Shown piece by piece: positions 1 through 6,751 of a stretch of 12,538 nucleotides of DNA. Position numbers and translations under genes: made by a program. The stretch is taken from the NCBI GenBank assembly GCA_000997105.1, contig LCEJ01000040.1, positions 1 to 12,538 of the forward strand, written 5' to 3'. The stretch comes from Candidatus Daviesbacteria bacterium GW2011_GWA2_42_7. GTDB taxonomy: Bacteria; Patescibacteriota; Microgenomatia; Daviesbacterales; UBA10151. The first letter of the stretch is position 1. The number at the start of each line of letters is the position of its first letter. The notes under the pieces are model-generated. The model saw only the letters and a list, made by a program, of their open reading frames with translations, was not told the origin of the DNA and made no database searches.

Positions 1-1414
1 TGTAGTTGTGGCTCGGGTCCTGGACCAGCGCGCAGATGCTGCCGGCATTGTCCACGGAGGTCGAGCCGACCTTGCAGTAGAGCGAGTCCGGGTTGAATCC
101 CGGGCGGGTCGCGATGCGCGGATAGTCGCGCCAGCGCCACGCCTTGGTCCAGAAGTAGTCGTAGCTCAGGCCGCCGACGAGCACCACGTCGCCGAGGTCG
201 AGACGGTCCTCAACAAAGAAGTGCCGACGCACCGGCTTGACCATCAGGGGGGTCAAGCCATTGGTGCTGCCCTGCATCGAGGCGATGTCGTAGCTGGTGA
301 GTTCGACGCCGGCCTTGACCCGGTTGTACTGGTCGACCTGGGCGTCAAGGTTGGCCTTGCCGATCCAGCGATTCTCGTGGTCGTAGCTGAGACCGATGTC
401 ATTGCCACCGCCGCCGCCGGCCGACAGGTTGCCGAGCAGGTCCGGCGCACCACCATTGTAGTTGCCCAGGCTGTTGTACTGGTTGGTGTTGGTCTTGTCG
501 GTCAGGCCGATGCGGCGGCTGGCCCGGTTGAACAGGATGTTGTAGATCAGCGTCGAGTCGAGCGGGAAGTCCTGCTGGGTGAATTCGAACTTCAGCGGCT
601 TGAGCAGGAAGCCCATGAACGGCTCGCGGGTCCCCGCCTCGGACGACGCGGTGAGGCGCGAATTGAGGTTGTTGTTCCACTGATACGAAAGGTACGCGTC
701 GATCGAGATGTTCCGGGTGCTGCTCCGCGTCAACGTCTGCGTCCAGTTCAGCGTTGCGACATTGGAGAAGCTCTGTGACCCGGCGACTCGGCCATCCGAC
801 AGGGGATTCCGGGCCTGCGTGCCGCTGGTATTGTAGCTCAGCGCCACGCGTGACCCGGCGCCGAAGGTGTAGTTCAGCTTGCCGGCCAGGTAATACGTGC
901 CACCCGGGTTGGTGGCGGTGCGGTTGGACGAGCACTTGTAGCCGTAGTTGTCGCGGATATCCGGGTTGGCCGCGTTGGTGACGAAGGAGAAGTTGTCGCA
1001 GTCCCCCTTGACCACGGCATAGTCATACACGCTGACATCGATGCTGTCGGAGCGGATGTTTCCGAACGACCGGCCGAGGCGGTATGTCGTGTCGACAGCG
1101 ACCCGGACATAGGACGGTTCGTTCCAGCCGCCATAGCCGCCGTTGCTCGACTGGGATCCTTCGATCTTGGCCGACGCGAAGAAGGTGAAGTTCTTCATGA
1201 TCGGGCCGCCGAAGGAGCCCTGGAACATGTTGAAGTTCGAACCGTAGCGACCGGGGAAGTTGGTGGTCTCGTAGTTGAGCGAGCCCGTGTACCTCGAGCC
1301 GCCGGTCTTGGTGGTGATGTTGATGATGCCGCCCTGCGCGTTGCCGAACTCCGACGACGAGGCGCCGGTGGTGATCGAGGCGTCTTCGAACGCGCCGGTT
1401 GCGATGCCAAGTTG
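1..1414 (-). CDS. TonB-dependent receptor, fragment (both ends missing)
   Basis: This is an outer-membrane beta-barrel receptor for TonB-driven uptake; the substrate cannot be told. The minus-strand frame is open from about 1414 to base 1 without a stop, about 470 residues. It opens with the end of a plug domain (LGIATGAFEDASITTG, then ASSSEFGNAQGGIINITT and KTGG), a standard signature of these receptors. After it come alternating aromatic/polar strands rich in Asn, Tyr, Ser and Gly, as in a barrel. The signal peptide, TonB box and first part of the plug are absent because the frame runs into unrelated sequence at 1415-1441. The C-terminus lies beyond the left edge. Codon use is strongly GC-rich, unlike the rest of the window. 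An outer-membrane receptor does not fit the neighbouring genes, so I infer it comes from another organism. The family call is firm; the taxon is a guess. Confidence 0.88.
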
Positions 1415-1441
1415 TGACGACCCGCCGGAGCTGCCGGAAGT
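1415..1441. other. Probable assembly junction between two genomes
   Basis: On the minus strand the Cys-rich surface-protein frame runs directly into the TonB plug frame. The joint (1415-1438) codes for SGSSGGSS, a low-complexity stretch that either protein could contain. Upstream codons (1442-1663) are mixed in composition; downstream codons are almost all G/C-ending. A short shared Ser/Gly-coding word is a likely point for an assembler to join two genomes. A natural fusion cannot be excluded from sequence alone but would be biologically odd. Confidence 0.75.
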
Positions 1442-4400
1442 ATAGGTAGATGTACCTGAGGATGAACTTGAGGCCCTACAGGAACAGCTCCCCCAATCAA
1501 ACCAGTTGTTCGATCCACAACCGCCCGAAGGGTAATTGCTGCAGCCTGCGCTGGAACCAGAGCTTGATCCGGAATATGAGGTAGGGCTTGAGGAGGGCCT
1601 ACAAGAACAACTGCCATAGTCCCAATAGGAGTTGGAACCACAACCACTGGAGGGTGGCCGACATGAACCATAGGTATCGGTAGGACTGGTGCGGATACAA
1701 CCTTGGCCATCCCAATAGTACCCCGGACCGCAGCTGCTTTGGGTCAAATTGGGAGAGTAGTAATTATAACCGCCGGTATTAGAACTGCCCGGCACATAAG
1801 TCCCCCCATCTGCCATACACCAACCGCCGCTGTCTGACATCCAATGGAACCCGGAAGGGCACTGGCCAGAGGCAGTTGGACGAGGACCGGAACCGGGGAC
1901 AGTCCCCGCCGGCGGGTTAGTGGTGTAATAAGTAGGCGCCGAACCGTAATAACTTGGGGCGTTATATGAATAGGATGAGGCGGGATAACTATTAGGGATA
2001 CACTTTCCCCTCCCGTCACTGTCAGAGCCGTAGGGACATCCGTCATTGGGGCTTACATCCCCTACCGGATACCCGGAAGTGGCAGGAGACGCCCCCGGAG
2101 CCGTGTAATAAGGGCTGTAAGGGGTATACCCTGACCCGTATCCGGAAGGGGTATAGGTTCCGCCACCGCCATAGTTCCCGTAACTCCCACCGTCAGACAT
2201 ACACCAGCCCCCGCTGTCATACATCCAGTGGTAACCGCTTTGGCAAACACCCGGGCTGGCGGGCTTTGGCCCCTGGCCATAAACTAAAGGATTGCCGTCT
2301 TTGTCAGTGGAGGGCGTGATGTTTCTGTTTCCATAGAAATAGCCAGTCTCATCTACCGGTGAATAGAGTGAAACGAATTTAGAGTATGAGGTAATCGGGA
2401 TAGCTGCGCCCGGAGCCGGACACGGGGTGTTGGCCGGGAAAGGCGGAGAGGGCAAGAAACACGGCCCGGCCGTTTCCCTTACACCCAAGGAGTACGCCAA
2501 AGCTTCAATCCGGGCAAACTCAAAGGGCAAGGCGGCGTTAGGGTTTCTCCTTCTAAACTCCTCCACCCGGCCCACATCTTGCCTGGTGGGCTTATACTCC
2601 TGTTGCAGGGTTGCAACCGCCAAAACAAGGTCTTTACGGTTTTGGAACTCTTCAATCCTTACTATATCCGGCCGGACAGTTTGCGCAACCTCATCAATCC
2701 TGGTCAACCGGACGTAGGGACGAATATCCGCCGGGATTTCATTGCCCACCTCAAATGTATTTTGGAACTCATCAAGTTTTTTGACAATACCTTCATTCTT
2801 CTCAACTTTTTCAGTAATTTGCTCTTTTTGATCGGTAATGTCGGCAACATCTGCCAGTTTTGAAAGCTCTTCCAGCTCAACTTGAGCTCCGGTATCAACT
2901 TTATTAAAATCATCATTCAAAAATACCACATCGTCTCTCCCCAAACCTCCAACATTTGAAAGGTTAGTCAACTCTATCCTAACTGCTACCCGGGAATCTG
3001 CTTCCAGCAGTTTTTTCTTATTTTCCTCAGAAATCATCTCTCCCGGCAGCGCCTCAATTTTGGCCCTAATATCTTCAGGGATAGGAGGATCGCCCAAGAT
3101 ATCAGAGGCTCTATCAACACCTAAAATCGGCGTCGAGGTAGCAGCTTGAATCAAATCGTCTTCCCCTTCTTTGGCCCAAGCCGAGAGTTTCTGTAACATC
3201 AGGCTTTGTTCAACAGACCCATCACTTAAGCCTTTGGCAATTTCCTGCTTTGCCCCCTCGGAAAGACCCTCTCTGGGTACATCCGCCACTAGGTTTTGCA
3301 TAGTCGAGATATAGGCGGTAATGGCCACCTTGACTCCTGCTTTGTCATCTTTTTTAAGGGCATCGGCCGCTTCAGCCAGTCTTTCCTTGGCTTGGGATAA
3401 ACTAACCTGTTCTCTTCTTTGAGGTGTAAAGGCAATGGTCCGCTGCACCGTTTCTCCAAATTGTTTAACAAAATAGAATGGGTTGCCGGGGGGAACAAAG
3501 GTAGGCTGGGGAATGTTTATTTCCTTAATACCCCCTTCAATGGGTCTGGGCAAGGCACATTTACCATCCGACCAACTCCAATAAGCATTAGGATCTTTAC
3601 AAGAAGGCACGAAATCTTTGGAAGAAACCTCACCCGGTTTAGGCTGGGGAACACATTTGAACTGACTAAAAGAGTAGTACTGATTGCTCTTGCAGCTGTA
3701 ATCTGTGGAATCAGCAACTTTTTTGCCATTATTATCCCATACACAACCATTTGGCGCTTGGTAGGATGAGCCCTGAGGACAAGAATTGGAATCTCCCTGA
3801 CCAGGAGTGGGCAAAGGAGTTATTTCATTGTCAGAGGTTTGACAACTTTGGGTCTGCCATACCCAGTTATAACCTGCCGGACAAACAGGAGAAGCATCAT
3901 CTCCAAAACCCCCACCTCGCTGATTTGGCACACACTTTTTAGCTGCAAATGAATAGTACTGTCCCGCACCGGAGCATTTATACTGGTCATAATCATTAAT
4001 TTTGTTACCCGAATCAGCCCAAACACAACCTTCATTTGTTTTAAATGTAGCACCAGCAGGACAAGTGGTTAAAACAACATTTGTGGGAGCAGGAAGTTGA
4101 GCTCCAAATTGACCTCTGTTAATTGGCCTTGCTGAACTGCTAGCCGCCAGTTTATCGTAAACCGCCTTCAAATCATCCCTGCCAGTTAGGTCTTCGGGTC
4201 TAATAAATGAGATGTCAATCGTTTCGGTTAAGCTTTTTTCTCTTTGGCTCAAAACGTCAGCTTTGGCTTTTAGGGTGGGGGTTTGGGCAAAATCTGTTTG
4301 GACAGAGCGGAGTCCTTGAAGCTCCTCAACTTTTCTTACCTCAACTAACTGGACATAATCCGCGGGGGATGCTGTTACCTGGGCTTCATCCAGCTTTTTG

Positions 4401-5194
4401 GCATCAGCCGGCGGGAATGACCCAATCTCAACCAGCTTCCTGACTTTCTCCCTCACCTCTTCCCGGGAGCCTGAACGGGTGAGGTCTTCTACTTCCTCAG
4501 GTAAAACTAACCCTTGGGCTTTTAAGTCCTCAAGGCGGTAAGTTAAAACCGGAGGTAAGGCGGGACGGTCCAGAATGTCTGCGCTCCGGTCCATCGCGTT
4601 CTCGGTGGCGGCTATTGCCTCTCTTATAATCTCGGGGTTTTTCAGAGGTGTTGGCAAAAGCCCTTTTTCGAGTACTGCTTCATGCCTGGCCGCCTGGTTT
4701 TCCAAATCCTTCGCCATGTCCCGCGCATCCTCTGACTCCCCGGCTTGTTTTAATTGGCTGGAAGCATCATCCATTGCCTGCCTGTAAGCCTGAAGGGTTG
4801 CTTCATAGCTTGAAGCTTTTTTCGGATCCTCCGCCAGTTGCCTCGCCTCGGCTAGCCGGCGTTCGGCGTACTGCATCTTAAGCCCTGCTTTGTCAGCCGG
4901 GTCCAAGGTTATAAAATACCGCGCCTGCTCCCCAAACTGCTTAAAAAAGTATGCCGGCTCCCCAGGTAAAGCGCCACCAGCTTCGCCCAGGTACACTTTT
5001 GCTTTCTCCAGGTCATTTCCCGGTATAGTAGTTGGCGAAGGTGTCACACTTTGATCCCCTGTGGTAGATTCTGGATCAGTTTGATCCGGTATCGGGGTAG
5101 GTGAAACTGTTGGGGACGGCACCGGGTTGTAGGTAGGATTGTCTGACACTGCTTCCGGGTAAAACTGGGCCAGGTCGGCCTGCTGCCATCTCCT
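1415..5194 (-). CDS. DUF5667-like Cys-rich repeat protein, main part (modules 2 and 3, Cys-rich tail)
   Basis: This is the continuation, in a second frame, of the gene starting at 5912; the frame opens after a stop at 5195-5197 and runs to the junction. Order: a Pro/Thr/Ser linker (about 5020-5140); module 2, starting PGEPAYFFKQFGEQARYF (about 4960) with YAERRLAEARQL; a long helical region to about 4200; Cys-rich block 1 (about 3550-4070); module 3, starting PGNPFYFVKQFGETVQRT (about 3490) with AKERLAEAADAL; charged helices to about 2480; then a Cys/Gly/Tyr/Ser-rich tail with repeated CxxGxHWM motifs. The pattern PxxPFYxxKxFxE...FxP...AxERLAEA matches DUF5667. Paired cysteines and the Ser/Gly/Pro linkers suggest an extracellular, disulfide-bonded surface protein; that is inference. 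The natural C-terminus is unknown because the frame fuses to the TonB fragment. With the 5' part the protein is about 1,500 residues. Confidence 0.72.
1475..1663 (-). repeat. Two copies of a 22-23 residue CGSN-(W/Y)-D-(W/Y)-GSCSCR repeat
   Basis: Copy 1 (1663-1598) reads CRPPSSGCGSNSYWDYGSCS then CR. Copy 2 (1543-1475) reads CSNYPSGGCGSNNWFDWGSC then SCR. Each has four cysteines and is followed by a Ser/Gly/Thr linker. The second copy ends about 35 bases before the presumed assembly junction, so further copies may have been lost from the contig. Confidence 0.82.
1796..2245 (-). repeat. Duplicated 22-residue CxxGxHWMxDSGGWCM motif
   Basis: Copy 1 (2245-2180) reads CQSGYHWMYDSGGWCM followed by SDGGSY. 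Copy 2 (1861-1796) reads CPSGFHWMSDSGGWCM followed by ADGGTY. Seventeen of 22 residues match. The copies are separated by a Tyr/Ser/Pro/Gly-rich linker that contains another Cys pair (CPYGSDSDGRGKC). A shorter relative, CGPGYYWDGQGC, lies at about 1700-1735. The motif looks like a small aromatic, disulfide-closed hairpin; its function is unknown to me. Confidence 0.85.
3641..4063 (-). repeat. Two copies of a 47-48 residue Cys-rich repeat within the coding region
   Basis: Copy a (4063-3920) begins CPAGATFKTNEGCVW and ends QYYSFAAKKCVPNQ. Copy b (3781-3641) begins CPQGSSYQAPNGCVW and ends QYYSFSQFKCVPQP. Shared pattern: CPxGxx(F/Y)xxxxGCVW, a GxKxxD segment, YxC, QYYSF, KCVP, with four cysteines per copy. 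Between the copies lies a shorter unit, CPAGYNWVWQTQSC, and after copy b a related CKDPNAYWSWSDGKC. The nucleotide sequences have diverged, so this is an old duplication kept at protein level. Confidence 0.85.
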
Positions 5195-5912
5195 TTACTG
5201 TCTCTGCAGAAGGTTGAGGCAGCCCCTGGTATGCCCGAAGCTCTACGACTTGTAAATTATCCTGGTATTGCCCGTATACCTCAGGATAGTACCTTCCTAC
5301 CGCCGTATCCATCTTGGCAAGCTCGGAGATGGGGAATGTGCCGGAAGAAGAGAGTTTCTCGAGCTCATCACGCACCTGCGACCTGCTCTTGAAACTGTAG
5401 AGCTTATTACTCTCTTCTTCTGAAATTAACCCCTGTCCCTTAAGCGTCTGTATGCCCGTGGAGAGGTCCTCGGGGATAGCCGGCTCACCTTTAGCCTCAG
5501 CTACCCTATCCAATACCTCTGCACCGGCATTTGCAGCCTTAGTCCAGCTTTCAGCCTGCTGGGGAGGCGAGGTAAGGCTTAAAGAAGTTGCAACCACTGC
5601 CTGTGCGGCAACTGTTTCTTCTACCTTATTAATGAACTCCTGCGCGGCCGGCCCACCTGCAGCCAAGCCTGATAAATGGGCAGCTACATCGGCCATAGTC
5701 TCCCGGTAATCCGCCAAGGCCGAGACCCCGCTCTCAGTTTTACCGGATTCAATAAGTGTCTTAGCTTCGGCCAACCTCTCCCCGGCAAAACCTAACCTTG
5801 CCTGCTCTTTTGCCACCGGGTCGAAGGTAAAAGTCAGCTGGGCATTTTCAACGATCCTCTCAAAGTTATAAAAGGGGCTGTCTGGTAATATCCCTGTGGC
5901 TGCCGGAGGCAT
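5076..5912 (-). CDS. DUF5667-like repeat protein, N-terminal part (module 1), frameshifted
   Basis: This holds the first module of the large protein: ILPDSPFYNFERIVENAQ, then FTFDPVAKEQARL and AGERLAEAKTL, a clear DUF5667-type segment. A helical part follows with IPEDLSTGIQTLKGQGLIS and GTFPISELAKMD. The frame is genuine to about ETVKEM (near 5184). Its last 40 or so residues, to the stop at 5076, are out of frame: removing one G at 5183-5184 gives KEMQQADLAQFYPEAV and joins the downstream frame smoothly. ATG 5912 is the first in-frame start. However, the frame is open upstream to a TGA at 6030-6032 with plausible coding sequence (LGLSLSSLEHLPALSVPDG), so the true start may be ATG 6033 with a 1-nt error in the A6 run at 6024-6029. 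No signal peptide is visible from either start, which is odd for a presumed surface protein. Confidence 0.72.
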   Translation of the reverse strand: MPPAATGILPDSPFYNFERIVENAQLTFTFDPVAKEQARLGFAGERLAEAKTLIESGKTESGVSALADYRETMADVAAHLSGLAAGGPAAQEFINKVEETVAAQAVVATSLSLTSPPQQAESWTKAANAGAEVLDRVAEAKGEPAIPEDLSTGIQTLKGQGLISEEESNKLYSFKSRSQVRDELEKLSSSGTFPISELAKMDTAVGRYYPEVYGQYQDNLQVVELRAYQGLPQPSAETVKEMAAGRPGPVLPGSSVRQSYLQPGAVPNSFTYPDTGSN

Positions 5913-6050
5913 AATCCCATCCGGGACACTTAAGGCGGGTAGATGTTCCAGGGAAGAAAGGGAAAGGCCTAAAACCGGGGGCTGGTAGTAAGGGCCATAG
6001 TCAAAATAATCGCTGCGTAGAAGAAAAAATCATGCCTTGTCAACCCCTCA

Positions 6051-6078
6051 ATTTTATTGGGTTGACCCTGAGTGACAA
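6051..6078 (-). promoter_or_regulatory. Putative sigma-70-type promoter for the large surface-protein gene
   Basis: On the minus strand TTGTCA (6078-6073) is followed after 16 nt by TAAAAT (6056-6051). Each differs by one base from consensus. Transcription would start near 6044, about 11 nt before ATG 6033. This favours 6033 as the true start and an indel in the A6 run just inside the gene. Confidence 0.5.
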
Positions 6079-6098
6079 TCGAACGGGTCAAGACCCAA
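6057..6098. promoter_or_regulatory. Long inverted repeat enclosing the -35 box; possible operator or leader stem
   Basis: TTGGGTTGACCC (6057-6068) pairs with GGGTCAAGACCCAA (6085-6098), giving 12 base pairs with a 2-nt bulge. The 16-nt interval contains the -35 box at 6073-6078, and the arm nearest the gene fills most of the promoter spacer. It could be a repressor site. It could also be a secondary structure at the end of the upstream transcript, which already has a terminator at 6108-6144. Confidence 0.45.
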
Positions 6099-6107
6099 AA
6101 CGCCACG

Positions 6108-6144
6108 AAAAAGGCGCCCTGTACCGTATGGTGCGGGGCGCCTT
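6108..6144 (-). terminator. Rho-independent terminator
   Basis: On the minus strand AAGGCGCCC (6144-6136) pairs perfectly with GGGCGCCTT (6119-6111). The stem has 9 bp and the loop 16 nt, within which GCACC/GGTAC can partly pair. The transcript then runs into TTTTT (6112-6108). It lies 22 nt past the stop of the 141-aa membrane-protein gene and ends that transcript. Confidence 0.85.
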
Positions 6145-6166
6145 AATACACTGTTAAGTTGTCAAT

Positions 6167-6592
6167 CTAACCAAACCAGGATCCAACCCAGCGGAGCGGA
6201 ATCTCTCCCAGAAAGACCATCAGGTCAAAGGCACCCACCATTATCCAGGTAACAGCCCAACCACTGTAGAAAAACAGCAGGAGCATGGCCGGAATGGTCA
6301 GGGACATCACCGCAAACACCAGAGGTGGCCCGACGATTGCATAGCCGATCCTTTGGAATATTCTCACCACCCTGTTTTTGGACAGGTCATTGAATTGTCC
6401 GGTCCACCCAAAGTAGACAACGAACGCTAGGTAACAGGCTAAGACTACCCACTGCCAGGTGTTGCCCGGGGAAAGGAACCAGGGGATCACCCCCCAGAAC
6501 CAGTCCTTAATATCCCCGGCCAGGATCCAGATCCATGTCTGGGAAGTTATAAACCAGGACTTTGTTGCTTCGAAAATTGCTATATATAGCAT
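6167..6592 (-). CDS. Trp-rich multi-pass membrane protein, function unknown
   Basis: I do not recognise this 141-residue protein. ATG 6592 is chosen over the earlier in-frame ATG 6637 because a strong Shine-Dalgarno (GGAGGAGGGG) lies just before it. Residues about 45-63, 80-103 and 105-125 are hydrophobic enough to span the membrane. The first 40 residues are amphipathic and very rich in Trp (FEATKSWFITSQTWIWILAG, DWFWGVIPWF). A basic stretch, DLSKNRVVRIFQR, lies between the first two spans. No catalytic motif is visible. It has its own promoter (6723-6751), a leader of about 125 nt with a hairpin and a dyad, and its own terminator. So it is expressed separately from the zinc-ribbon gene upstream, though both carry the same upstream element. 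Confidence 0.8.
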   Translation of the reverse strand: MLYIAIFEATKSWFITSQTWIWILAGDIKDWFWGVIPWFLSPGNTWQWVVLACYLAFVVYFGWTGQFNDLSKNRVVRIFQRIGYAIVGPPLVFAVMSLTIPAMLLLFFYSGWAVTWIMVGAFDLMVFLGEIPLRWVGSWFG

Positions 6593-6612
6593 TTCCCCTC
6601 CTCCTTTTTTTG

Positions 6613-6633
6613 ACAACTTTAAAGTGCAAAGAA
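6613..6633 (-). promoter_or_regulatory. Dyad element, copy 1, upstream of the membrane-protein gene
   Basis: The plus strand reads ACAACTTTAAAGTGCAAAGAA. It contains the perfect palindrome ACTTTAAAGT (6616-6625). A near-identical element lies at 8043-8065 before the zinc-ribbon gene, differing by two 1-base insertions. Here it sits in the leader, about 20 nt before the start codon and next to the Shine-Dalgarno. Confidence 0.5.
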
Positions 6634-6649
6634 GCAATTACTTGCTTCT
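6630..6649 (-). promoter_or_regulatory. Leader hairpin with GNRA-type loop
   Basis: The transcript of the 141-aa gene contains AGAAGCAA-GUAA-UUGCUUCU, an 8-bp perfect stem with a GUAA tetraloop, about 40 nt before the start codon. On the plus strand the stem is followed by a T7 run (6654-6660) and would look like a terminator, but no plus-strand gene precedes it. Its role as a leader structure or mRNA stabiliser is inference. Confidence 0.55.
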
Positions 6650-6722
6650 GAAATTTTTTTGTTGCAGGAAAGACTAAACCAAAGCAGCAAAGCGCTAAAG
6701 CCTGATCTTTCGTGCAATGGGT

Positions 6723-6751
6723 ATTATAGTAAAAATTCAGGCTAAAGTCAA
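6723..6751 (-). promoter_or_regulatory. Strong sigma-70-type promoter for the 141-aa membrane protein
   Basis: TTGACT (6751-6746) and a perfect TATAAT (6728-6723) are separated by exactly 17 nt on the minus strand. The -35 box overlaps the TGA stop (6750-6748) of the upstream gene. Transcription would begin near 6716, leaving a leader of about 125 nt. Confidence 0.75.

Noticed and set aside
8..1134. Several ORFs on both strands in the GC-rich left end
   Set aside because: They are shadows of the TonB receptor frame. GC-rich DNA has few stops, and their Arg/Ala/Pro-rich products resemble no protein.
1195..2280. Minus-strand ORFs of 171, 100 and 72 aa in the repeat tail
   Set aside because: They lie in other frames of the Cys-rich tail. 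One crosses the junction, and all lack the repeat structure seen in the continuous frame.
3641..4063. Cys-rich DNA repeats as a CRISPR-like or satellite array
   Set aside because: The similarity is at protein level only; the DNA copies have diverged and there are no regular spacers.
2427..4881. Plus-strand ORFs opposite the large surface-protein gene
   Set aside because: No ribosome-binding sites or recognisable domains; the opposite frame carries clear DUF5667-like and Cys-repeat sequence throughout.
6630..6660. Plus-strand hairpin plus T7 run as a terminator
   Set aside because: No plus-strand gene lies upstream, and the same hairpin is better explained as a leader structure of the minus-strand gene.
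6698..6745. AGCCTGA / TCAGGCT inverted repeat as terminator of the zinc-ribbon gene
   Set aside because: The 7-bp arms are over 30 nt apart with no T run after them, and the interval is occupied by a strong promoter.
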